A stretch of DNA of 64,000 nt from Roseateles_B flavus (GTDB lineage Bacteria > Pseudomonadota > Gammaproteobacteria > Burkholderiales > Burkholderiaceae_C): the NCBI RefSeq assembly GCF_039872765.1, contig NZ_JBDPZC010000001.1, positions 1,240,001-1,304,000 on the forward strand, given 5' to 3'. Below, one piece after another: positions 56,465 through 64,000 of the stretch (its first letter is position 1; every line of letters starts with the position of its first letter). The translations under genes were made by a program, and so were the position numbers. Below the pieces are notes generated by a model, which searched no databases, was not told the DNA's origin, and worked only from the letters and a program-made list of their open reading frames with translations.

Positions 56465-59251
56465 ATGAGCAAACCCATCCTGCTGCTGGTCGACGGCTCC
56501 AGCTTCCTCTACCGCGCCTTCCACGCCCTGCCGGACCTGCGCGGCCCCGAGGGGCAGCCCACCGGCGCCGTGCATGGCTTCGTGGCCATGATGAAGAAGC
56601 TGCGCGACGACATCGGCGCCGAGCACGCGGTCTGCGTGTTCGACGCCAAGGGCCCGACCTTCCGCGATGACTGGTACCCCGAGTACAAGGCCCACCGCCC
56701 GCCCATGCCCGACGACCTGCGGGCGCAGATCGCCCCCATCCACGAGGTGGTGAAGCTGCTGGGCTGGCCGCTGCTGGAGGTGCCGGGCATCGAGGCGGAT
56801 GACGCCATCGGCACCCTGGCCCGCCTGGGCGCCGAGAGTGGTCACCAGGTCGTGGTGGCCACGGGTGACAAGGATCTGGCCCAGCTCGTCAATGCCGACG
56901 TCAGCCTGATCAACACCATGGCCAAGCCGCCCGAGCGCCTGGACGTGGCCGGCGTGGTGGAGAAGTTCGGCGTGCCGCCGGACCGCATCATCGACTACCT
57001 GACGCTGATGGGCGACGCGGTCGACAACGTGCCGGGCGTCGAAAAGGTGGGCCCCAAGACGGCCGCCAAGTGGATCGCCGAATATGGCTCGCTGGACGGC
57101 GTGGTGGCCAACGCTGGCAAGATCAAGGGCGTGGCCGGCGAGAACCTGCGCAAGGCCCTGGACTGGCTGCCCACGGGCCGCCGCCTGGTGACCGTCAAGC
57201 TGGACTGCGACCTGGATGGCCATGTGCCGCAATGGCCGGCCCTGGACGCCCTGGCCCTGCAGCCCGTGGACAAGCCCGGCCTGCTCGATTTCTTCACCCG
57301 CTACGGTTTCCGCACGCTCAAGCGCGAGCTGGAGACGGAGCTGGGCGGTGGCGCGGCGCCCGCGCCCAAGGCCGCTGCAGCGGCGCAGGGCACGACGGGC
57401 GACCTCTTCGCGGATGTCGCGCCGCCGGCCGAGGCCGCGCAGGTCGAGCGCCGCTACGACACGATCCTGGACTGGACCGCCTTCGACGCCTGGCTGGCAC
57501 GGCTGCAGGCCGCGCCCCTGGCCGCGCTGGACACCGAGACCGATTCCCTGGACCCCATGGCCGCCCGCATCGTGGGCCTGTCCTTCTCCGACAAGCCCGG
57601 CGAGGCCTGCTACATCCCCCTGCGCCACAACGGCCCGGACGCGCCCGCGCAGCTGCCCATGGACGAGGTCCTGGCGCGCCTGAAGCCCTGGCTGGAGGAC
57701 GGCACGCGGCCCAAGCTGGGCCAGAACGTCAAGTACGACCTGCATGTCTTCGCCAACCACGGCATCGCGGTGCAGGGCTATGTGCACGACACCATGCTGG
57801 AAAGCTATGTGCTGGAGGCGCACAAGACCCACGGCCTGGAGGCCCTGGCCGAGCGCCACCTGGGCCGCCACGGCCTGAGCTACGAGGACCTCTGCGGCAA
57901 GGGCGTGCACCAGATTCCCTTCGCCCAGGTCGACGTGGCCAAGGCCGCGGAGTACTCCAGCGAGGACTCCGAGATGTGCCTGCACGTGCACGAGCTGCTG
58001 GAGCCGCGCCTGCAGGCCGATGCCGGGCTGGACTTCGTCTACCGCCAGATCGAGATGCCGGTGGCCCTGCTGCTGGCGCGCATCGAGCGCACCGGTGTGC
58101 TGATCGACGGTGCGCGCCTGCAGGCCCAGAGCCATGAGCTGGCGCAGCGCCTGGTGGCCATCGAGCAGCAGGCCTACGAGATCGCCGGCCAGCCCTTCAA
58201 CATGGGCAGCCCCAAGCAGATCGGCGAGATCCTCTTCAACAAGCTGGGTCTGCCCGTGGTCAAGAAGACCGCCACCGGCGCGCCCTCCACCGACGAGGAG
58301 GTGCTGGACAAGCTGGCGCAGGACTACCCGCTGCCGGCCAAGATCCTCGAGTACCGCGGCCTGGCCAAGCTCAAGAGCACCTACACCGACAAGCTGCCGC
58401 TGATGGTCAACGCGCAGACGGGCCGGGTGCACACCTCCTACTCGCAGGCGGTGGCGGTGACGGGGCGGCTGTCCAGCAACGATCCCAATCTGCAGAACAT
58501 CCCCATCCGCACCGCGGAAGGCCGCCGTGTGCGTGAGGCCTTCGTGGCGCCGCCGGGGCATGTGATCGTCAGCGCCGACTACTCCCAGATCGAGCTGCGC
58601 ATCATGGCCCACATCAGCGAGGACCCGGGCCTGCTCAAGGCCTTCCAGGACGGGCTGGACGTGCACCGCGCCACCGCTTCCGAGGTCTTCGGCGTGCCGG
58701 TGGACGAAGTGACGGGCGAGCAGCGCCGCTATGCCAAGACCATCAACTTCGGTCTGATCTACGGCATGGGCGCCTTTGGGCTGGCGCAGTCCCTGGGCAT
58801 CGAGCAGAAGGCGGCCAAGGACTACATCGACCGCTACTTCACCCGCTTTGCCGGCGTGAAGACGTACATGGACGTGACCCGCCAGTCGGCCAAGGACAAC
58901 GGCTACGTAAAGACCTACTTCGGCCGCCGGATCTATCTCCCGGAGATCAATGGCGGCAACGGCCCGCGCAAGGCCGGCGCCGAGCGCCAGGCCATCAACG
59001 CGCCCATGCAGGGCACGGCGGCCGACCTGATCAAGCTCGCCATGATCGCGGTGCAGAAGGCGCTGGACGACGAGGGCAAGCAGAGCCGCATCGTGATGCA
59101 GGTGCATGACGAATTGGTCTTCGAGGTGCCTGAGGCAGAGTTGGACTGGATCCGCTCCGAAGTGCCGCGCCTGATGGCGGGCGTGGCCGAGCTCAAGGTG
59201 CCGCTGCTGGCCGAGGTCGGTGTGGGTGCCAATTGGGACGAGGCGCATTGA
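56465..59251 (+). CDS. polA: DNA polymerase I
   Basis: A 928-residue polymerase with three domains: the 5' nuclease (about 1-300; LLLVDGSSFLYRAFHAL, DTPGVEKVGPKTAAKW-like region), the 3'-5' exonuclease (about 335-520; LAALDTETDSLD keeps the catalytic Asp and Glu, so proofreading is likely) and the family-A polymerase (from about 560; SADYSQIELRIMAHIS, YAKTINFGLIYGMGAFGLA and MQVHDELVFEVPE). All catalytic aspartates are visible. It fills gaps in repair and removes RNA primers. It follows an array of small CCGGC hairpins at its 3' side. Confidence 0.96.
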   Translation: MSKPILLLVDGSSFLYRAFHALPDLRGPEGQPTGAVHGFVAMMKKLRDDIGAEHAVCVFDAKGPTFRDDWYPEYKAHRPPMPDDLRAQIAPIHEVVKLLGWPLLEVPGIEADDAIGTLARLGAESGHQVVVATGDKDLAQLVNADVSLINTMAKPPERLDVAGVVEKFGVPPDRIIDYLTLMGDAVDNVPGVEKVGPKTAAKWIAEYGSLDGVVANAGKIKGVAGENLRKALDWLPTGRRLVTVKLDCDLDGHVPQWPALDALALQPVDKPGLLDFFTRYGFRTLKRELETELGGGAAPAPKAAAAAQGTTGDLFADVAPPAEAAQVERRYDTILDWTAFDAWLARLQAAPLAALDTETDSLDPMAARIVGLSFSDKPGEACYIPLRHNGPDAPAQLPMDEVLARLKPWLEDGTRPKLGQNVKYDLHVFANHGIAVQGYVHDTMLESYVLEAHKTHGLEALAERHLGRHGLSYEDLCGKGVHQIPFAQVDVAKAAEYSSEDSEMCLHVHELLEPRLQADAGLDFVYRQIEMPVALLLARIERTGVLIDGARLQAQSHELAQRLVAIEQQAYEIAGQPFNMGSPKQIGEILFNKLGLPVVKKTATGAPSTDEEVLDKLAQDYPLPAKILEYRGLAKLKSTYTDKLPLMVNAQTGRVHTSYSQAVAVTGRLSSNDPNLQNIPIRTAEGRRVREAFVAPPGHVIVSADYSQIELRIMAHISEDPGLLKAFQDGLDVHRATASEVFGVPVDEVTGEQRRYAKTINFGLIYGMGAFGLAQSLGIEQKAAKDYIDRYFTRFAGVKTYMDVTRQSAKDNGYVKTYFGRRIYLPEINGGNGPRKAGAERQAINAPMQGTAADLIKLAMIAVQKALDDEGKQSRIVMQVHDELVFEVPEAELDWIRSEVPRLMAGVAELKVPLLAEVGVGANWDEAH

Positions 59252-59260
59252 CCCCCCCTA

Positions 59261-59444
59261 CCGGCTGCGCCGGCCCCTGGAATGTCCACCCCGTACCGGC
59301 TTCGCCGGCCCCCTCAAGGGGGCGAGCCCGTAGGCCCGGCGGAGCCGGATCCTCGGGCTCCGTGCAGGGCGCCGGGCTGCGCCGGCGAATTGGGAGGGCG
59401 CTATGCCTGCTTCGCTCGCTAGCCCGGTGTCCCGGCGAAGCCGG
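59261..59444. repeat. Array of five CCGGC-N3-GCCGG mini-hairpins between polA and lolC
   Basis: Perfect copies at 59261-59273, 59296-59308, 59336-59348 and 59432-59444; a near copy with one extra G at 59372-59385. Loops are TGC, TTC, GGA, CTG/C and GAA. Spacing is irregular (23-47 bases between). Similar GCCGG-cored inverted repeats occur between genes in Burkholderiales; role unknown. Confidence 0.75.
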
Positions 59445-59498
59445 ATTGTCTGGCCCCACAGAATCAAGGCCGCGCAGGCGGCGCATGCAAGGTGATTG

Positions 59499-60747
59499 AT
59501 GGATTTACCGTATGAATGGCAGATCGGCTGGCGCTACACGCGTGCGGGCCGGGGAGGGCGGCGCAACCGCTTCATTTCCTTCATCTCCGGGGTGTCGATG
59601 CTGGGCATCGCGCTGGGGGTGGCGGCGCTGATCATCGTGCTGTCGGTGATGAACGGCTTCCAGAAGGAGGTGCGGGACCGCATGCTGTCGGTGGTGTCGC
59701 ACATCGAGCTGATGGGCTGGCAGGGCGAGAGCTTCCCGGACTGGCTTCAGCTGGCCGAGAAGGCGAAGCAGAACCCGCAGGTGAAGGCGGCGGCGCCCTT
59801 CGTGGCCAACCAGGTGCTGGTGGCGCGGGGCGAGGACATGCGTGGCGCCATCGTGCGTGGCATCGACCCGGCCCTGGAGCCCGCCATGACGCCGCTGGCC
59901 GCGGAGCTCAAGGACACGGCGCTCAAGCGCCTGGTGCCGGGCGAGTTCGGTGTGCTGATCGGCGTGGAGATGGCCCGCGCGCTGCAGGTGCGCGAGGGCG
60001 ACCGCATCACCCTGGCCGCGCCCACGGGCGATGTGACGCCGGCCGGCGTCTCTCCGCGCTTCAAGCAGTTCAAGGTGGTGGGCATCTTCAGTGCCGGCCA
60101 CTACGAGTACGACAGCGCGCTGGCCCTGATCCACATCGGCGATGCCGAGCGCTTCTTCCGTGTCGAGGGGCCGACCGGCGTGCAGCTGCGCCTGGCCGAT
60201 GTGCACCAGGCCCGTGAGGTGGGGGACCAGCTCTCGCTGAGCTTCGGCCCGTCCATCCGTGTGCGCGACTGGACCCGCACCAACGCCAGCTGGTACGACG
60301 CCGTGCAGCTGGAGAAGCGCATGATGCGCATCATCCTGACCCTGATCGTCGCGGTGGCGGCCTTCAACCTTGTCTCGACCCTGGTGATGACGGTGACCGA
60401 CAAGCAGAGCGACATCGCCATCCTCCGCACCCTGGGCGCGAGCCCGCGCTCCATCATGGGCATCTTCATGGTGCAGGGCGCTGCGGCCGGGGTGATCGGC
60501 ACGGTCGGCGGCACGCTGCTGGGCCTGGTGACGGCCTTCAACATCGATGTGATCGTCCCCGCCATCGAGCGCCTCTTCAACACGAGCTTCCTGCCCAGCA
60601 GCGTCTACGTGATCAGCCGCATGCCCAGCGATCCGCAGTGGTCGGACATCATCCCCATCGCCCTCACGTCCCTGGTGCTGGCCTTCCTGGCCACCCTCTA
60701 CCCGAGCTGGCGCGCCAGCCGCGTGCAACCGGCGGAGGCGCTGCGCT

Positions 60748-60755
<8 letters not shown>
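59499..60755 (+). CDS. lolC: Lipoprotein-releasing system permease LolC/LolE
   Basis: A 418-residue ABC permease that extracts outer-membrane lipoproteins from the inner membrane. Start ATG 59499 follows AAGGTG (TTG 59496 is an alternative). An N-terminal helix (ISFISGVSMLGIALGVAALIIV) precedes a periplasmic domain of about 220 residues, then three helices (about 270-400) with LRTLGASPRSIMGIFMVQGAA and the terminal RASRVQPAEALRYE, typical of LolC/E. Betaproteobacteria often have one LolC/E protein rather than two. It overlaps lolD by 8 bases. Confidence 0.94.
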
Positions 60756-61440
<685 letters not shown>

Positions 61441-61485
61441 GCCCGGGCTGCAGTAGGATCGGTGCCCCACTGTCCTGGAGGCCCC

Positions 61486-62355
61486 ATGTCTGCTGTTCCG
61501 CCCCGCTACATCCTCAAGCTCAGCTGCCCGGATCGGGCCGGCATCGTCCATGCGGTGACGGGCTTTCTGCTGGAGCAGGGCGGCAACATCCTGACCTCGG
61601 CCCAGCATGGGGACGCCGACCACCAGCGCTTCTTCATGCGCATCGAGTTCGAATGCGGCCGTGCCACGCCGGTGCCCGCCCTGCGCGAGGCCTTCGCGCC
61701 GCTGGCCCAGCAGCTGCAGATGGACTGGGAGCTGGTCGGCCGCGAAGCCAAGACCCGCGTGCTGCTGCTGGTCTCCAAGCTGGGGCACTGCCTCAACGAC
61801 CTGCTCTTCCGTGTGCAGACGGGCCACCTGCCCATCGAGATCCCGGCCATCGTCTCCAACCACCGGGACTTCTACCAGCTGGCCGCCTCGCACAACATCC
61901 CCTTCCACCACTTCCCGCTGCTGAACGCCTCGCCAGAGCAGAAGGCGGCGCAGGAGCGCAAGATCCGCGAGGTGGTCGAGGAGAACCGCATCGACCTCGT
62001 CGTGCTGGCCCGCTACATGCAGATCCTTTCGGGCGAGATGTGCGAGTACCTCTCGGGGCGCGCCATCAACATCCACCACAGCTTCCTGCCCAGCTTCAAG
62101 GGCGCACGGCCCTACCACCAGGCGCATGAGCGCGGCGTGAAGCTGATCGGCGCCACCGCGCACTACGTGACCTCGGACCTGGACGAAGGCCCCATCATCG
62201 AGCAGGAGGTGGCTCGCATCGACCACAGCATGCCGCCCGAGCAGCTGGTGGCCATCGGCCGGGACACCGAGTGCGTCACCCTGGCCCGCGCCATCCAGTG
62301 GCATGCCGAGCACCGCGTGCTGATGAACGGCAACCGGACGGTGGTCTTCCGCTGA
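61486..62355 (+). CDS. purU: Formyltetrahydrofolate deformylase
   Basis: A 289-residue enzyme that hydrolyses 10-formyltetrahydrofolate, keeping the one-carbon pools balanced. It has an N-terminal ACT domain (about 6-90; LKLSCPDRAGIVHAVTGFLL) and a formyltransferase domain with IVSNHRDFYQLAASHNIPFH, VLARYMQILSGE, INIHHSFLPSFKGARPYHQA and TAHYVTSDLDEGPIIEQE, where the catalytic Asn/His/Asp can be placed. Start 61486 (MSAVPPRYILKLSC) follows CTGGAGG. It stands alone after lolD. Confidence 0.95.
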   Translation: MSAVPPRYILKLSCPDRAGIVHAVTGFLLEQGGNILTSAQHGDADHQRFFMRIEFECGRATPVPALREAFAPLAQQLQMDWELVGREAKTRVLLLVSKLGHCLNDLLFRVQTGHLPIEIPAIVSNHRDFYQLAASHNIPFHHFPLLNASPEQKAAQERKIREVVEENRIDLVVLARYMQILSGEMCEYLSGRAINIHHSFLPSFKGARPYHQAHERGVKLIGATAHYVTSDLDEGPIIEQEVARIDHSMPPEQLVAIGRDTECVTLARAIQWHAEHRVLMNGNRTVVFR

Positions 62356-62370
62356 GGCCGGGGCGCTGGC

Positions 62371-63192
62371 ATGTGGATCGACACCCACTGCCACCTGGAT
62401 GCGCCCGAGTTCGAGGCGGACCGGGACGCCGTCGTGCAGCGCGCGCGGGACGCCGGCGTGCGGCAGATCGTGATCCCCGCCGTCGCGGCCTTCGACTTCG
62501 ACAGCGTGCACGCGCTGGCGCATCGCCACGGCTTCGCCTATGCGCTGGGCATCCATCCGCTGTACGTGATGCAGGCCGCGGAGCAAGACCTGACCCTGCT
62601 GGCCGATCGCCTGAGGGCCTGGCGCGACGACCCGCGTCTCGTCGCCGTGGGCGAGATCGGCCTGGACTTCTTTGTGCCGGGCATCGACGGCCCGCGCCAG
62701 CAGCAGTTCTATGTGGCGCAGCTGAAGCTGGCGCGCGAGCAGGGCCTGCCCGTGCTGCTGCATGTGCGGCGCAGTGCCGATCAGCTGCTGGCGGGGCTGC
62801 GCCGGACCGCCGTGACGGGCGGCATCGCCCATGCCTTCAATGGCAGCGAGCAGCAGGCGCAGGCCTTCTGGCAGCTGGGCTTTCGCCTGGGCTTCGGCGG
62901 CACGCTGACCTTCGAGCGCTCCCTGCAGATCCGGCGCCTGGCGGCGGCGATGCCGGCCGAGGCCCTGGTGCTGGAGACGGATGCGCCGGACATCCCGCCG
63001 CACTGGCTCTACAAGACGGCGGCGCAGCGCGCGGCGGGCGAGTCCAGCCGCAACGAGCCGGCCGAGCTGCCGCGCATTGCGGCGCAGCTGGCCGACCTGC
63101 GGCGCTGGACGCTGGACCAGGCCGCCGAGCGGACCCGGGCCAACGCCATCGCGGCGCTGCCACGCCTGGCCTCCCTGGGAGGGCTCCCATGA
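62371..63192 (+). CDS. TatD family hydrolase
   Basis: A 273-residue TIM-barrel metal-dependent hydrolase. Motifs: WIDTHCHLDAPEFEAD at the N-terminus, AVGEIGLDFFVPG, VLLHVRRSADQLL and the C-terminal LVLETDAPDIPPHW. Members are DNases or related phosphodiesterases; the exact activity is open. The gene follows purU at 15 bases and precedes a GNAT gene by 12. Confidence 0.92.
   Translation: MWIDTHCHLDAPEFEADRDAVVQRARDAGVRQIVIPAVAAFDFDSVHALAHRHGFAYALGIHPLYVMQAAEQDLTLLADRLRAWRDDPRLVAVGEIGLDFFVPGIDGPRQQQFYVAQLKLAREQGLPVLLHVRRSADQLLAGLRRTAVTGGIAHAFNGSEQQAQAFWQLGFRLGFGGTLTFERSLQIRRLAAAMPAEALVLETDAPDIPPHWLYKTAAQRAAGESSRNEPAELPRIAAQLADLRRWTLDQAAERTRANAIAALPRLASLGGLP
62583..62598 (+). repeat. Copy of the GCAAGACCTGACCCTG word
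   Basis: Exact 16-mer inside the TatD-family gene, read as Glu-Gln-Asp-Leu-Thr-Leu. Confidence 0.8.
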
Positions 63193-63204
63193 AAGCTTCT
63201 GCAG

Positions 63205-63867
63205 ATGGCCGAAACCATTGATCAAGACCGTCCGGACCTCGCGGTCTGGATCCGGGCCTGGCTGGCTGCCCGCTCGGCGGCACGCGGGCTGCCGGCGCCC
63301 GTCGAGGATGCGGGGGGCTACCGGGTCGACGTCCATGCGCCCGACGAAGTGCGGCGCTGGGTCTTTCCCCGGGTCGGCCCGGCCGTGACAGCCCTCGCGC
63401 AGGGGCTCGCGCAGCCGCGGCATTTCATCAAGGCCTGTGCCCCGCCCGATCAGTTGCTGGCGGCGCTGCCGCCGGCATGGCGGATCGCGCTGCCGGGGTA
63501 CTTCATGCGGGGCCCCGGCCGGGCGCCGCAAGCGCTGCCGGTGCCGGGCTACCGCTGCGAGCGGCGTGTCGAGGCGGGGCTCAGCGAGGTGCGCATCCTG
63601 ACCGAGGCCGGCGAGCTCGCCGCCAGCGGCCATGCCGCGGAGACGGCCGGCGTGTTCATCTACGACCGCATCATCACCGAGCCCGCGCACCAGCGGCGGG
63701 GGCTGGGCCGGCTGCTGATGCGCGAGCTCGGTGCATGCCGGATCGAGGCCCGCGCACCGGAGCTGCTGGTGGCCACGGCCGCCGGGCGTGCGCTCTACGA
63801 GGCCCTGGGCTGGACAGTGCTCAGCCCGTTTTCGACGGCCTTCCTGCCGGACCTCCCTGCCGGCTGA
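63205..63867 (+). CDS. GNAT family N-acetyltransferase
   Basis: A 220-residue protein whose C-terminal half is a GNAT fold, with the acetyl-CoA binding motif HQRRGLGRLLMRELG (motif A, Q-x-x-x-G-x-G/A) and ALYEALGW (motif B). The N-terminal 100 residues (DEVRRWVFPRVGPAVTALAQ and so on) form an extra domain I do not recognise. Substrate unknown. It follows the TatD gene by 12 bases, so co-transcription is likely. Confidence 0.82.
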   Translation: MAETIDQDRPDLAVWIRAWLAARSAARGLPAPVEDAGGYRVDVHAPDEVRRWVFPRVGPAVTALAQGLAQPRHFIKACAPPDQLLAALPPAWRIALPGYFMRGPGRAPQALPVPGYRCERRVEAGLSEVRILTEAGELAASGHAAETAGVFIYDRIITEPAHQRRGLGRLLMRELGACRIEARAPELLVATAAGRALYEALGWTVLSPFSTAFLPDLPAG

Positions 63868-63880
63868 ATGGCTCGGCCGC

Positions 63881-64000
63881 TCAGCGGTTGCGGGGGGTGA
63901 TGGGGGTCTCGGGCACCGGGTAGCCCGCCGCGCCGAAGGTGGCGACTACCGCCTTGTGCGTGTCGAAGTAGACCTGCCAGTAGTGGTCGGTGTGGGTGTA
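63881..64000 (-). CDS. MscS-family mechanosensitive channel, N-terminus cut by window edge
   Basis: The reverse strand encodes a C-terminus reading YTHTDHYWQVYFDTHKAVVA then TFGAAGYPVPETP, the end of small-conductance mechanosensitive channel proteins whose cytoplasmic domain closes in this way. Only 39 residues are in the window; the start lies beyond 64000. The stop is at 63881-63883, convergent with the GNAT gene at 13 bases. Family assignment rests on this short tail. Confidence 0.65.
   Translation of the reverse strand, partial: YTHTDHYWQVYFDTHKAVVATFGAAGYPVPETPITPRNR

Noticed and set aside
56399..59248. 949-residue minus-strand frame opposite polA
   Set aside because: A GC-rich antisense shadow of polA, without motifs; the same holds for other long frames such as 43385-46420 and 60664-63690.
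59496..59498. TTG start for lolC
   Set aside because: An ATG directly follows at 59499 with proper spacing from AAGGTG; the TTG is kept only as an alternative.

Overview
The window is GC-rich chromosomal DNA with tightly packed genes and no phage, integrase, transposase, rRNA, tRNA or CRISPR array that I can see. Gene content and codon use (FolE2 next to dxs, xseB-ispA-dxs, DUF2782-thrB beside polA, BPSS1780-family protein, ahpC/ahpF, two methyl-accepting chemotaxis proteins, a large TonB receptor) point to a betaproteobacterium of the order Burkholderiales, most like the Roseateles/Mitsuaria/Pelomonas/Leptothrix group. That placement is inference from gene content, not a database result.

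Layout. 1-6.2 kb: partial arsC, an acyl-CoA synthetase, a DUF2975/XRE regulator pair, ybaK-plsY-RidA, and a stand-alone di-iron (ODP) metallo-beta-lactamase protein. 6.4-14.4 kb: a signalling island on the minus strand with three BlaR1/M56-type membrane peptidases, two BlaI-type repressors (each with its own palindromic operator), a secreted TonB-C-terminal-like protein, a chemotaxis receptor and a Sua5/YciO protein; the island also holds an array of nested palindromes. 14.4-25.5 kb: PHP phosphatase, second chemotaxis receptor, recJ with an overlapping phosphoglycerate-mutase-like gene, an LpxH-like phosphoesterase, ppk1 and ppx converging (polyphosphate synthesis and breakdown), a ZIP metal transporter. 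25.5-34 kb: UspA, sulfurtransferase, EamA transporter, Rieske oxygenase, the isoprenoid operon xseB-ispA-dxs, then folE2. 34-42 kb: TonB-dependent receptor, a small double-glycine-leader peptide gene, divergent lysR/lysA, and ahpC-ahpF. 42-51 kb: rarD, a MoaD/ThiS + BNR-repeat + CocE hydrolase run, truC-ychJ, uvrD. 50-64 kb: POT peptide symporter, PhoX-like lipoprotein, DUF2782-thrB-BPSS1780, polA, lolC-lolD, purU, TatD hydrolase, GNAT acetyltransferase and the end of an mscS-type channel gene.

How it fits together. Most genes are housekeeping: isoprenoid, lysine and threonine synthesis, DNA repair and replication (recJ, uvrD, polA, xseB), peroxide defence, lipoprotein export. Many neighbours overlap by 1-8 bases and three genes seem to use TTG or GTG starts lying on the upstream stop codon, implying translational coupling.

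The least explained signals are (1) a 12-base word AAGACCTGACCC, usually within the 16-mer GCAAGACCTGACCCTG, found at seven places (plus one shorter copy) in unrelated genes and in several reading frames; (2) two BlaI operators with an identical 6-4-6-9-6-4-6 layout but different letters; (3) a 15-bp hairpin holding the start codon of the Sua5/YciO gene; (4) a possible GG-leader peptide gene; (5) two intergenic palindrome arrays.
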